From assembly GCF_003202285.1 (NCBI RefSeq), contig NZ_MASW01000006.1, forward strand, positions 62,001-126,000: DNA of 64,000 nucleotides, given 5' to 3'. Made by a program: the position numbers and the translations under genes. The DNA is from Prauserella muralis. Its GTDB lineage: Bacteria > Actinomycetota > Actinomycetes > Mycobacteriales > Pseudonocardiaceae. Below the pieces are notes generated by a model. The model did not search any database. It had not been told where the DNA came from and was given only the letters and a program-made list of their open reading frames with translations. This document shows, piece after piece, positions 51,819 through 60,700 of this stretch; the stretch's first letter is position 1; every line of letters begins with the position of its first letter.

Positions 51819-53006
51819 TCAGCTCGCGGGCACGGTCAGCAGCAGCGCGTCGCCCTGGCCGCCACCGCCGCACAGGGCCGCCGCGCCGAGCCCGCCGCCA
51901 CGGCGGCGCAGCTCGTGCACCAGGTGCACCGCCAGCCGGGCGCCGGACGCACCGATCGGGTGACCGAGCGCGATGGCTCCGCCGTTGACGTTGACGATGT
52001 CCGGGTCGATCCCCAGCTGCCGGGTCGACACGAGGCCGACGGCGGCGAACGCCTCGTTGATCTCCACCAGGTCCAGCGCACCCGGCTCCAGCTTGGCCTT
52101 GGCGAGCGCGGCCTTGACGGCGTTCGCCGGCTGCTCGTGCAGGCTGGCGTCCGGCCCGGCGACCACGCCGTGGGCACCGATCTCGGCCAGCGGCGCGATG
52201 CCCAGCTCCTCCGCCTTGGCCCTGCTCGCCACGACCACCGCCGCGGCACCGTCGGAGATCTGCGACGCCGAGCCCGCGGTGATGGTGCCGTCGGCCGCGA
52301 AGGCGGGCCGGAGCTTGGCCAGTCCGTCGACGGTGGTGTCGCCGCGCACGCCCTCGTCGGTGGAGAAGACGATCGGGTCCTGCTTGCGCTGCGGGATCTC
52401 CACCTCGGCGATCTCGTCGGCGAACGTGCCGTTGGCGATGGCCTTGGCGGCCAGCTGGTGCGAGCGGGCGGCGAAGGCGTCCTGCTCCTCGCGGGTCAGC
52501 CCGTAGCGGGAGTTGTACTTCTCGGTGGAGGCGCCCATGGCCACCTGGTCGAACGCGCAGAACAACCCGTCGTGGGCCATGTGGTCGACAAGGGTGGTGT
52601 CGCCGTACTTGAAGCCGGACCGCGACTTGGGCAGCAGGTGCGGCGCCTGGGTCATCGACTCCTGACCGCCCGCGACCACGAGGTCGAACTCGCCCGCGCA
52701 GATCAGCTGGTCGGCGAGCGCGATGGCGTCGAGACCGGAGAGGCACACCTTGTTGACGGTGAGCGCGGGCACGTCCATCGGGATGCCCGCGGCGACGGCG
52801 GCCTGCCTGGCCGGAATCTGGCCTGCGCCCGCCGTGAGCACCTGGCCCATGATCGTGTACTGCACCGCGTCCGGCGACACGCCCGCGCGTTCGAGCGCGG
52901 CCTTGATCGCGATGCCCCCGAGCTGGGCCCCGGAGAAGTCCTTCAGCGAGCCGAGCAGCCTGCCGATCGGCGTACGGGCGGCACCCAGGATCACGGAACC
53001 GGTCAC
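51819..53006 (-). CDS. Acetyl-CoA acetyltransferase (thiolase)
   Basis: Biosynthetic or degradative thiolase of 395 residues condensing two acetyl-CoA to acetoacetyl-CoA, the first step feeding the ethylmalonyl-CoA pathway. The nucleophilic Cys is in [14 protein letters not shown], the His in [18 protein letters not shown] and the second Cys in [17 protein letters not shown] lies 5 nt before the GTG at 53006; the TTG at 53018 overlaps it. Operon with meaB. Confidence 0.92.
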   Translation of the reverse strand: MTGSVILGAARTPIGRLLGSLKDFSGAQLGGIAIKAALERAGVSPDAVQYTIMGQVLTAGAGQIPARQAAVAAGIPMDVPALTVNKVCLSGLDAIALADQLICAGEFDLVVAGGQESMTQAPHLLPKSRSGFKYGDTTLVDHMAHDGLFCAFDQVAMGASTEKYNSRYGLTREEQDAFAARSHQLAAKAIANGTFADEIAEVEIPQRKQDPIVFSTDEGVRGDTTVDGLAKLRPAFAADGTITAGSASQISDGAAAVVVASRAKAEELGIAPLAEIGAHGVVAGPDASLHEQPANAVKAALAKAKLEPGALDLVEINEAFAAVGLVSTRQLGIDPDIVNVNGGAIALGHPIGASGARLAVHLVHELRRRGGGLGAAALCGGGGQGDALLLTVPAS

Positions 53007-53139
53007 AACAGCCTCCAAGCCTCGTTGCGCGAGCGACCATTCGACGATACCGGCCGGGTGGCGCTCTGAATCGAATGCGGCGAAACGAACGCAGCGCGGA
53101 TCACACTCGGCGCCCGCACTGGCGGCCTATCCTCGCTGC

Positions 53140-53583
53140 ATGCAGGAGGCACTCAAGCCGTTCATCACGACGATCGACCACGTCGGGGTCGCCGTCGCTG
53201 ATCTCGATGCCGCCATCGCGTTCTACGCGGACAACTTCGGGCTGGTCGCCACCCACACCGAGGTCAACGAGGAGCAGGGTGTGCGGGAGGCCATGCTGCA
53301 CGCGCCCGGCGACGAGCGCGGCCCCGCGGTGCAGCTGCTCGCGCCCTTGCGGCCCGACTCGACCATCGGGAAGTTCCTCGACGCCAAGGGTCCGGGTCTG
53401 CAGCAGCTGGCCTACCGGGTGACCGACGTCGACGCCGCCGCCGAGGCGCTGCGCGGCAAGGGGCTGCGCCTGCTCTACCCGGAGGCCCGGCGCGGTACGG
53501 CGGGCAGCAGGGTCAACTTCGTGCACCCGAAGGACGCGGGCGGCGTGCTCGTGGAGCTCGTCGAGCCCGCGGGCGAGCACTGA
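53140..53583 (+). CDS. mce: Methylmalonyl-CoA epimerase
   Basis: A 147-residue VOC-fold epimerase converting (2R)- and (2S)-methyl(ethyl)malonyl-CoA. IDHVGVAVADLDAAIAFYADNF is the first module with the metal His; VREAMLHAPG and KGPGLQQLAYRVTDVDAA are further motif positions; the last Glu ligand is in GVLVELVEP. Size and residues match the family exactly. It is divergent from the thiolase-meaB operon, completing an acyl-CoA module with ccr. Convergent with the TetR gene, 15 bp away. Confidence 0.92.
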   Translation: MQEALKPFITTIDHVGVAVADLDAAIAFYADNFGLVATHTEVNEEQGVREAMLHAPGDERGPAVQLLAPLRPDSTIGKFLDAKGPGLQQLAYRVTDVDAAAEALRGKGLRLLYPEARRGTAGSRVNFVHPKDAGGVLVELVEPAGEH

Positions 53584-53598
53584 GCTGGTCCAGCCGTT

Positions 53599-54198
53599 CT
53601 ACGAGGTCCGGGCGGCCTGCGCGCGCAACGCCAGCGAGCCGGCGATGAAGTCCAGCTCGCGCTGCATCTCCTCCGGGGAGGAATCCTCGGCATGCCGGGC
53701 GACCGAGTGCCGGTAGCTCACGGCGAGGGCGAGCAGCGCGGCCGCGCTGTCCACGTCGGCGAGCGCGAGCGTGCCCGCGCCCGCCGCCGCGAGGATCACC
53801 GCGCGCACCTGCTGCACGAGCACCTCGTAGCGGCTCTGCAGGGCGTCGCGCACGGCCCGGTGCGTATCGGCCTCGCGCCAGAGCAGGTGGGACAGCACCT
53901 GCGAGGCCTCCAGCCGCCGGTCGAGTTCGGCGACGAGCCTGCGCAGGCTTTCGGCGACGTCGCCGGGCACGACCACCCTCGACGGCTCGACGTGCTCGTC
54001 GGGCAGCCGCTCGACCAGCGCGCTGAGCAGGTCGCGCTTGCGGCGGAAGTAGTAGTGCACGAGGCCCTTGGGCACGCAGGCGACCTCCGCGATCCGGGAG
54101 GTCGGCGTGGCGTCGAAGCCGAGTTCGGCGAACAGCCGCTCGGCGGCGAGGAGGATGCGCTCCCTGGCCGAGGGGTCGTCGGCCTTCTTCGCGGCCAT
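53599..54198 (-). CDS. TetR-family regulator in the acyl-CoA module
   Basis: A 199-residue TetR protein with HTH at about 10-60 (RERILLAAERLFAELGFDAT, VACVPKGLVHYYFRRKRDLL) and a helical ligand domain. AAAGGGG lies 6 nt before the ATG at 54198. It sits inside a locus with palindromic operators at 54775-54794 and 54872-54885 near the SPW and ccr promoters, so it may respond to an acyl-CoA and control ccr. This connection is inferred from position. Confidence 0.85.
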   Translation of the reverse strand: MAAKKADDPSARERILLAAERLFAELGFDATPTSRIAEVACVPKGLVHYYFRRKRDLLSALVERLPDEHVEPSRVVVPGDVAESLRRLVAELDRRLEASQVLSHLLWREADTHRAVRDALQSRYEVLVQQVRAVILAAAGAGTLALADVDSAAALLALAVSYRHSVARHAEDSSPEEMQRELDFIAGSLALRAQAARTS

Positions 54199-54256
54199 CG
54201 CTGCCCCTTTCGGCATGTGTTCCTGGCGATGCGCGGTATCTCACCTTAACGCCCGC

Positions 54257-54298
54257 AGGGCTCACGACGTCGCCCTCGCGGGCGGCGGCGTGAGCCCT
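54257..54298 (-). terminator. Terminator of the SPW-repeat gene
   Basis: AGGGCTCACG (54257-54266) and CGTGAGCCCT (54289-54298) form a perfect 10-bp stem with a GCCC/GGGC inner stem. It lies 12 nt past the SPW stop (minus strand) and separates that gene from the TetR gene. Confidence 0.7.
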
Positions 54299-54310
54299 GG
54301 GATGGGGTGG

Positions 54311-54679
54311 TCAGTGCTGACCGGCGGTGCGGTGGGCGGCGTTGGCCAGCGGCAGTGCCGCCGCGCCGACGAGAACCGTGAGGCCGCCGACGATCCACGA
54401 GGTCCAGGCGGCGCCGCCGAAGTCGGTGTAGCTCATCACCCACGGCGACACGAACGCCAGTGCTCCGAGGACGATCTGGATGCCCTCGCCGTAGACCATG
54501 CCCGGCATCGCCAGTGAGGCGAGGCCGTCGATGGCGATGAGCGCGCCGAGCACGATCATCGTCCACAGGGCGGCGTTGTTGGTGTCCATCCAGATCGGCG
54601 ACAGAACCAGCACCACACCCAGTACCACTTCTGCCCAGTCATGCGGACGCGTCCAGGGACGTGCCGAGGTCTCAGCCAT
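54311..54679 (-). CDS. SPW-repeat membrane protein
   Basis: A 122-residue membrane protein with four helices. The SPW signature appears twice, in VLGVVLVLSPIWMD and VLGALAFVSPWVMSY, each at the end of a helix; this is the SPW repeat family (PF03779). Function unknown, usually small stress-linked membrane proteins. The ATG at 54679 was chosen. It is divergent from ccr and shares a 247-bp spacer holding two palindromic operators. Confidence 0.85.
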   Translation of the reverse strand: MAETSARPWTRPHDWAEVVLGVVLVLSPIWMDTNNAALWTMIVLGALIAIDGLASLAMPGMVYGEGIQIVLGALAFVSPWVMSYTDFGGAAWTSWIVGGLTVLVGAAALPLANAAHRTAGQH

Positions 54680-54774
54680 GGTGATCACCTCCGTTGACCC
54701 AGCTGACGCGGGCGGGCCGGAAGGCCCGTTCGCGGGAGGCCGCGGAACTCGCGGTCCCACGTCGATGATGCACC

Positions 54775-54794
54775 TTGATTGGCCGGCCGGTCAA
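54775..54794. promoter_or_regulatory. TetR-type palindrome near the SPW promoter
   Basis: TTGA-tt-GGCCGGCC-gg-TCAA is a 20-bp near-perfect palindrome, in the TTGAxxGGxxxxCCxxTCAA style of TetR operators. It lies 95 bp upstream of the SPW start codon. Confidence 0.5.
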
Positions 54795-54859
54795 ACCCTC
54801 GCGACATGCCCGACCGGGGGAACTCGCAGTGCTGTGCGCCGACCTCTGCGGTCGTACAG

Positions 54860-54888
54860 TTGTGCAACGGGTTACTGGCCAGTAATTT
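54860..54888 (+). promoter_or_regulatory. ccr promoter with operator palindrome
   Basis: TTGTGC (54860-54865) and TAATTT (54883-54888) are 17 bp apart, a good sigma-70 promoter. The perfect palindrome TTACTGGCCAGTAA (54872-54885) covers the spacer and the -10 edge, so a repressor would exclude RNA polymerase. The 5' leader to the ATG is about 30 nt with CACGGAGG as ribosome site. Confidence 0.7.
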
Positions 54889-54926
54889 GTGTCGGCGAGC
54901 CCTGCACCGACCTCACGGAGGCCCCC

Positions 54927-56270
54927 ATGGCGAACGCCCTGAGCGACATCCAGCAGGCCATCATGGCCGGCGAGACCGAGGCCGTCGGCACGCTGCCGGT
55001 GCCGGAGTCCTACCGGGGTGTCACCGTGCACGCCGAGGACGTCGAGATGTTCGACGGCATGCCGAGCAGGGACAAGGACCCGCGCAAGGCGCTGCACCTC
55101 GACGACGTCCCCGTGCCCGAGCTGGGCCCCGGCGAGGCACTCGTGGCCGTGATGGCCAGCGCGATCAACTACAACACGGTGTGGACCTCGATCTTCGAGC
55201 CGCTGCCCACGTTCAAGTTCCTCCAGCGCTACGGCAGGCTGTCCCCGCTGGCCAAGCGGCACGACCTGCCCTACCACGTCGTCGGCTCCGACCTGTCCGG
55301 CGTCGTGCTGCGCACCGGGCCGGGCGTGCACTCCTGGAAGCCGGGCCAGGAGGTGGTCGCCCACTGCCTCAACGTCGAGTTGGAGGGCCCCGACGGGCAC
55401 AACGACACCATGCTCGACTCCGAGCAGCGCATCTGGGGCTTCGAGACCAACTTCGGCGGGCTCGCCGAGGTGGCGCTGGTCAAGGCCAACCAGCTGATGC
55501 CCAAGCCCGCGCACCTGACGTGGGAGGAGGCCGCCTGCCCCGGCCTGGTCAACTCCACCGCCTACCGCCAGCTCGTCTCCCGCAACGGCGCCGACATGAA
55601 GCAGGGCGACGTCGTGCTGATCTGGGGTGCCTCGGGCGGGCTCGGCTCCTATGCCACCCAGTACGCACTCAACGGCGGCGCCATCCCGGTGTGCGTGGTG
55701 TCCAGTCCGGAGAAGGCCGAGCTGTGTCGCCGGATGGGCGCCGAGCTGGTCATCGACCGCGTCGCCGAGGGCTACCGGTTCTGGAAGGACGAGCAGACCC
55801 AGGACCCGAAGGAATGGCAGCGTTTCGGCACCCGGATCCGCGAGCTCACCGGCGGCGACGACCCGGACATCGTGTTCGAGCACCCCGGCAGGGAGACCTT
55901 CGGCGCCTCCGTCTACGCCGCGCGCAAGGGCGGCACGATCGTCACGTGCGCCTCGACGTCGGGCTACCTGCACACCTACGACAACCGGTATCTCTGGATG
56001 AACCTCAAGCGGATCATCGGGTCGCATTTCGCGAACTACCGCGAATCGTGGGAGGCCAACCGGTTGATCGCCAAGGGCCACATCCACCCCACGCTGTCGA
56101 AGACGTACTCGCTCGCCGACACCGGCCAGGCCGCCTTCGACGTGCACCGGAACCTGCATCAGGGCAAGGTCGGAGTGCTGTGTCTCGCCCCGCAGGAAGG
56201 GCTCGGCGTGCGCGACGAGGAAATGCGCGCGAAACACCTTTCCGCGATACAGGCCTTCCGCGGCGTGTAG
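54927..56270 (+). CDS. ccr: Crotonyl-CoA carboxylase/reductase
   Basis: NADPH-dependent enzyme of 447 residues that reductively carboxylates crotonyl-CoA to ethylmalonyl-CoA, key step of the ethylmalonyl-CoA pathway and source of polyketide extender units. The MDR fold shows AINYNTVWTSIFEPLPTF, HVVGSDLSGVVLRTG (substrate/CoA site), GGLAEVALVKANQLMPKP, the cofactor motif WGASGGLGSYATQYA and DIVFEHPGRETFGASV. Length and start MANALSDIQQAIMAGE match characterised enzymes. Promoter, operator and ribosome site are clear. Directly followed by the coiled-coil gene. Confidence 0.94.
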   Translation: MANALSDIQQAIMAGETEAVGTLPVPESYRGVTVHAEDVEMFDGMPSRDKDPRKALHLDDVPVPELGPGEALVAVMASAINYNTVWTSIFEPLPTFKFLQRYGRLSPLAKRHDLPYHVVGSDLSGVVLRTGPGVHSWKPGQEVVAHCLNVELEGPDGHNDTMLDSEQRIWGFETNFGGLAEVALVKANQLMPKPAHLTWEEAACPGLVNSTAYRQLVSRNGADMKQGDVVLIWGASGGLGSYATQYALNGGAIPVCVVSSPEKAELCRRMGAELVIDRVAEGYRFWKDEQTQDPKEWQRFGTRIRELTGGDDPDIVFEHPGRETFGASVYAARKGGTIVTCASTSGYLHTYDNRYLWMNLKRIIGSHFANYRESWEANRLIAKGHIHPTLSKTYSLADTGQAAFDVHRNLHQGKVGVLCLAPQEGLGVRDEEMRAKHLSAIQAFRGV

Positions 56271-56296
56271 TCACGGCCGCCCGTTAGGGTGGGGCC

Positions 56297-57409
56297 ATGA
56301 GCCTTGGCGAAGAACGAGAGCTTGTGCCGCTGGGCGCCGGCTTCGACTTCGAGAAGCGCGGTTACAGCCGGGCGCAGGTCGACGAGCATCTGGAACGGCT
56401 GGACGCCGATCTCAAGATGCTCACGTCCGACCGCGACGCCGCCATCTCGCAGGCCGGTGACCTGGCGAGGCAACTCGAGGCGGCGCGGATCGAGATCGAC
56501 GACCTGCGCGCGCAGGTCGACCGGCTGGGCCAGCCGCCGACCACCATCGAGGGCCTTTCCGAGCGGCTGCAACGGATGCTGCGGCTCGCACAGGAGGAGG
56601 CCAGCGACACCAAGGCGCGGGCCGAGGCCGAGGCCGGGCACATCCGGGCGAAGGCGGAGTCCGACGCGAGCGCGATGCGCGCACGCTACGAACAGCTGCT
56701 GACGGAGCTGGCCGAGCGGCGCAGGGAGATGGAGGCCGAGCACCGCAAGGTCCTCGAGGACGCGCGGGCCGAGGCGGAGTCCATCACCACCAAGGCCAAG
56801 GAGGAGCGCGACCGGCTCGACAGGGAGTCCGAGCAGCGCCGGACCCAGGTCGAGGAGGACTTCGAGATCGCCATGGCCACGCGGCGCACCGAGTCGATGC
56901 GCGCGCTGGCCGAGCAGGAGGCGGCGAGCAAGGCCGAGGCGGAGCGCCGCGTGCGCGAGGCCACCGAGGAGGCCGAGGCCATCCGCAAGGAGGTCGCCGA
57001 CGAGCAGGCCAAGGCCAAGGCGGAGATCGAGCGGCGGCACCGCGAGTCGGTGGAGGACGCCAACCGGCGCAAGCAGAACTCGATCAGCGAGGCCAACGCG
57101 CGCGTCGCCGAGGCGTCCGACGAGGCGAACCGGCGTGTGCGCGAGGCCACCGACAAGGCCAACCGGATCATGGCCGAGGCCACGGCCAAGGTGGAGTCGC
57201 TGCGCGCGCTGCGCGGCAAGATCGCCGAGCAGGTGAACGCGGCGAGGGCCATGCTGGCGCAGGCCGACGCCGCGCTGGAGGGCGCCGAGCCCGCGGCCAC
57301 TCCCGGGCGGCAGGCCGAACGAGGGCGCGCGGAGCACAACGGCGGACTCGCCGATCAGAAGACGATCCCCGCCACGGTGTCCGTCGGGCCGAAACCGACT
57401 CGCGAGTAG
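56297..57409 (+). CDS. FilP/DivIVA-like coiled-coil protein
   Basis: A 370-residue cytoskeletal-type protein. The N-terminal FDFEKRGYSRAQVDEHLERL is the DivIVA-like membrane-targeting motif; residues about 35-330 are continuous heptad coiled coil rich in Ala, Glu, Arg and Gln. It ends in a disordered Gly/Pro tail. FilP and Scy of Streptomyces, which organise polar growth, lie beside the same epimerase-thiolase-meaB genes there, which supports the assignment. The ATG follows the ccr stop by 26 nt, possibly as part of one transcript. Confidence 0.85.
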   Translation: MSLGEERELVPLGAGFDFEKRGYSRAQVDEHLERLDADLKMLTSDRDAAISQAGDLARQLEAARIEIDDLRAQVDRLGQPPTTIEGLSERLQRMLRLAQEEASDTKARAEAEAGHIRAKAESDASAMRARYEQLLTELAERRREMEAEHRKVLEDARAEAESITTKAKEERDRLDRESEQRRTQVEEDFEIAMATRRTESMRALAEQEAASKAEAERRVREATEEAEAIRKEVADEQAKAKAEIERRHRESVEDANRRKQNSISEANARVAEASDEANRRVREATDKANRIMAEATAKVESLRALRGKIAEQVNAARAMLAQADAALEGAEPAATPGRQAERGRAEHNGGLADQKTIPATVSVGPKPTRE

Positions 57410-57475
57410 CTAACTGGCGCCGGGGGCGCTACTGTCTGCCTCCAGACCGATCGTGCAGCTGGCTGGAGGAGCGTG

Positions 57476-57925
57476 ATGGCCGCCTATCAGACCGTGGTCG
57501 TGGGCACGGACGGCTCGGAGACGTCGTTCGCCGCCGTGGAGCGTGCGGCCGCCGTCGCCGGTGACGCCGGCGCCACGCTCGTGATCGCCTGCGCCTACTA
57601 CCCGGCGAGCAAGCAGGAGGTCGAGCGGGCGCAGGAGGAGCTGCGGGACGAGGCCTACCAGGTGGTCGGCTCGGCTCCCGCCGAGGACTCACTGCGTTCG
57701 GCGAGGGACCGCGCCGTCAAGGCGGGCGCCACGAGGATCGAGACGGAGGCCGTGGTCGGCGAGCCGGTGGCCTCGCTGCGCAAGGTCGTGGCGGAGCGCT
57801 CGGCCGACCTGCTCGTGGTCGGCAACCGCGGCCTGAACACGCTGGCCGGCCGCATCCTCGGCTCGGTGCCGTCGGAGGTGGCGCGCAAGTCCGGCGTCGA
57901 CGTGCTCATCGTGCACACCACGTAG
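57476..57925 (+). CDS. Universal stress protein (UspA family)
   Basis: A 149-residue UspA domain protein. VVVGTDGSETSFAAVERAA at the N-terminus and GNRGLNTLAGRILGSVPSEVARKS near the C-terminus form the ATP-binding set (GxG..S/T). GGAGGA lies 5 nt before the ATG at 57476. It may sense ATP or stress under dormancy-like conditions. It is 8 nt upstream of the cyclase gene, so both are probably one operon. Confidence 0.88.
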   Translation: MAAYQTVVVGTDGSETSFAAVERAAAVAGDAGATLVIACAYYPASKQEVERAQEELRDEAYQVVGSAPAEDSLRSARDRAVKAGATRIETEAVVGEPVASLRKVVAERSADLLVVGNRGLNTLAGRILGSVPSEVARKSGVDVLIVHTT

Positions 57926-57933
57926 CCGCGCCG

Positions 57934-58983
57934 ATGGCCGAGGAGCCACTGCAGCGGCGCCTGGAGCGCATCCTGCTGGGCGGCGAGCGCAAGTACACGC
58001 GGCTCCAGGTCGCCGAACTCGCCGGCGTGCCGGAGGAACGCTCCAAGCAGCTCTGGCGGGCACTCGGCTTCGCCGCGGCCGCCGACGACGACGTGGTTTT
58101 CACCGACGCCGACGTCGAGGCCATGCGGATCACCGACCAGCTGGTGGAGGCCGGGCTGCTGGACCGCGACCTGGAGACGTCGGTGGCCAGGGCGGTCGGG
58201 CTGCACCTGTCCCGCCTCGCCGAGTGGCAGTCGGGACTGCTCTGGTCGCTCATCGCCGACCATCCCGAGCTGGCCGCCGACGAGCGGCAGATCGGCGCGC
58301 TGGTCGAGGGGCTGCTGCCCCAGTTGGAGCACGTCCAGAACTTCGTGTGGCGGCGGCACCTTGCCGCCTACGCGGGCCGCGCGCTCGCCGCGCCCGACGA
58401 GCAGCTGGAGGCACGCAGCGAGGTCGTCGGGTTCGTCGACATGGTCGGCTACACGCGGATGACGAGGCGGGTGGGCGAAGCCGAGCTGAGCCAGGTGCTG
58501 GAGCGGTTCGAGACGCTGGCGACCGAGGTGATCGCCGAGTGCCACGGCCGCGTCGTGAAGATGATCGGCGACGAGGTGCTGTTCGTCGCCGACGAACCGG
58601 TGGCCGCCGCCGAGATCGCGCTGACGCTGACCGAACGCACCGGCGCCGACGAGCAGCTGCCCGCCGTGCGGGCCGGGATGGCACTGGGCCGCGTACTCAG
58701 CCGGTTCGGCGACGTGTACGGCTCGGTGGTGAACCTGGCGAGCAGGCTGACCTCCATCGCCCGGCCCGGCACGATCCTCGTCGACCGCGAGCTGGCCGGA
58801 GCGCTGAAGGACGAGCCGGACTACACGGTGCGTTCGCGGCGTGCGGTGGCCGTCCGCGGCTACAGCCGCGTGCGGCCCGCCGCACTGCGCAGGGCTCGCG
58901 ACACGGGCCGGGCGTTCGGCAGCGGCCAGCAACTGGCCGCCGACCTGCTCGGTCTGGACCCGCCGCGCCGCGGCCGCGGCTGA
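57934..58983 (+). CDS. Class III adenylate cyclase with N-terminal regulatory domain
   Basis: A 349-residue cyclase. The N-terminal helical domain (about 15-140, TRLQVAELAGVPEERSKQLW then DVEAMRITDQLVEAGLLDRD) resembles the regulatory domain of mycobacterial Rv2212. The catalytic domain has metal Asp169 in GFVDMVGYTRM and Asp213 in MIGDEVLF; VVKMIGD carries the purine Lys, and VNLASRLTSIARPGTILVD follows. It probably makes cAMP in response to pH or a ligand. Its start lies 8 nt after the USP stop. Confidence 0.86.
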   Translation: MAEEPLQRRLERILLGGERKYTRLQVAELAGVPEERSKQLWRALGFAAAADDDVVFTDADVEAMRITDQLVEAGLLDRDLETSVARAVGLHLSRLAEWQSGLLWSLIADHPELAADERQIGALVEGLLPQLEHVQNFVWRRHLAAYAGRALAAPDEQLEARSEVVGFVDMVGYTRMTRRVGEAELSQVLERFETLATEVIAECHGRVVKMIGDEVLFVADEPVAAAEIALTLTERTGADEQLPAVRAGMALGRVLSRFGDVYGSVVNLASRLTSIARPGTILVDRELAGALKDEPDYTVRSRRAVAVRGYSRVRPAALRRARDTGRAFGSGQQLAADLLGLDPPRRGRG

Positions 58984-59002
58984 CCCGGCGGGAGACCGGG
59001 CG

Positions 59003-60700
59003 TCACCGCGCCTGCGAACGCTCCCTGCGCACGGTGGCCTTGCGGCCCTTGATCCGGCTGCCCTGCAGTGCGGCGATCACATGGTCTGCCGCGGCGTCGG
59101 GCACCTCGACCAGCGAGAAGCGGTCCGCGATCTCGATGTTGCCGATGTCGCGGCCCTTGAGGCTCGACTCGCCCGCGATGGCGCCGACGAGGTCCTGGGG
59201 CCGGACGCCGGCGGTGCGGCCGGTCCCGACGAACAGCCGGGTCATGCCGCGCGTGCCGGGACGGCTCTTGCGCCTGTCCCGGCCCGGCATCGACAGGTCC
59301 CGGCCTCCCCTTCCGGCAGGGCCGGAGCCGGGCAGCGGCGCCTCCGGGATCTCCTCCTCGGCGGTGGCGCCGTTGGCCTGCTGGGCCAGTGCGACGGCGG
59401 CGAGCGCGATGTCGACGGTGTCGAACTCCTCGGTGAGGGGCTCCACGACCGCCCGGAAACGGTCGAGGTCGCCCTCCAGCAGGCGCTCCCGCAGGGCGGC
59501 CAGCATCAGCTCGGAGCGGCGCGAGCGCAGGTCCTCGACCGAGGGCAGCTGCCGCGGGTCGAGCTTGTGCTTGGTGACCCGCTCGATCGTCTTGACCAGC
59601 CGGTGCTCCCGCGGCTCGGCCAGCGTGATCGCGGTACCCTCCCGGCCAGCGCGGCCGACGCGGCCGATGCGGTGCACGTAGGAGTCGGGCGAGCTGGGCA
59701 CGTCGTAGTTCACGACGTGCGTGAGCTGCTCGATGTCCAGGCCGCGCGCCGCGACGTCGGTGGCGACCACCAGGTCGGCGGCGGCGTTGCGGAGCCTGCC
59801 CACGACGCGGTCGCGCTGCTGCTGGTCCATGCCGCCGTGCAGCGCCTCGGCGCGGTAGCCGCGGCCGTTGAGCGTGGCGGTGAGCTGGTCGACCTCCTCG
59901 CGGGTGCGGCAGAACACGATGGCCGCGGTGGGCACCTCGACGTCGAGCACGCGGACGAGCGCGGCGGGCTTGTAGCCGCGCGGCACCACGTAGAGGGCCT
60001 GGCGAACCAGGGCGGTCTCGCCTTCGGCCGGCAGCTCACGGGCGAGCTCGATGCGCACGGGGTCGGTGAGGTAGCGCTTCACCATGCCGCTGATCCTCGG
60101 CGGCATGGTGGCGGAGAACAGCATCGTCTGCCGGTCGTCCGGGGTGTGTTGCAGGATCGCCTCGATGTCCTCGGCGAAGCCCATGTCGAGCATCTCGTCG
60201 GCCTCGTCGAGCACCACCATGCGCAGCCCGGACAGGGCGAGGGTGCCCCTGGCGATGTGGTCGAGGGCGCGGCCGGGCGTGGCGATGATGACGTCCACGC
60301 CGCGTTCCAGTGCGCGCAACTGGCGCCCGATCGGCTGCCCGCCGTAGACGGCGAGCGAGCGGATGCCCAGGTCGTTGCCGTAGCGGTAGATGGCCTCGGA
60401 GACCTGCACCGCGAGCTCGCGGGTGGGCACCAGCACCATGGCGCGCGGCCCGGAGCCCGTGCGCTCGTGCGCGGCGAGGCGCTCCAGGATCGGCAGCGCG
60501 AAGGCGGCGGTCTTGCCGGTGCCGGTGGCGGCCTGGCCGACCAGGTCGTGGCCCTCCAGCAGGGGCGGGATCGCGGCGGACTGGATCGGCGTGGGCTCCT
60601 CGTAGCCCACGGCGGTCAGCGCGCTCAGCAGCTCCGGGCGCAGGCCCAGGTCGGCGAAACCGCCTGCGGGCGTGGTGGATTCCATGGCGTTCTCGGTCAT
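59003..60700 (-). CDS. DEAD-box RNA helicase with C-terminal RNA-binding domain
   Basis: A 565-residue cold-shock-type RNA helicase. Motifs in order: PTPIQSAAIPPLLEGHDLVG (Q and I region), ATGTGKTAAFALPILERL, PTREL, LDEADEMLDMGF, SATMP, FCRTREEV and HRIGRVGRAGREG. A DbpA-type RNA-binding domain ends the protein (MTRLFVGTGRTAGVRPQDLV). GAGGAGAAC precedes the ATG. A 462-bp leader region separates it from the next gene; such long leaders are common for temperature-responsive helicases. Functions in ribosome or mRNA remodelling. Confidence 0.92.
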   Translation of the reverse strand: MTENAMESTTPAGGFADLGLRPELLSALTAVGYEEPTPIQSAAIPPLLEGHDLVGQAATGTGKTAAFALPILERLAAHERTGSGPRAMVLVPTRELAVQVSEAIYRYGNDLGIRSLAVYGGQPIGRQLRALERGVDVIIATPGRALDHIARGTLALSGLRMVVLDEADEMLDMGFAEDIEAILQHTPDDRQTMLFSATMPPRISGMVKRYLTDPVRIELARELPAEGETALVRQALYVVPRGYKPAALVRVLDVEVPTAAIVFCRTREEVDQLTATLNGRGYRAEALHGGMDQQQRDRVVGRLRNAAADLVVATDVAARGLDIEQLTHVVNYDVPSSPDSYVHRIGRVGRAGREGTAITLAEPREHRLVKTIERVTKHKLDPRQLPSVEDLRSRRSELMLAALRERLLEGDLDRFRAVVEPLTEEFDTVDIALAAVALAQQANGATAEEEIPEAPLPGSGPAGRGGRDLSMPGRDRRKSRPGTRGMTRLFVGTGRTAGVRPQDLVGAIAGESSLKGRDIGNIEIADRFSLVEVPDAAADHVIAALQGSRIKGRKATVRRERSQAR

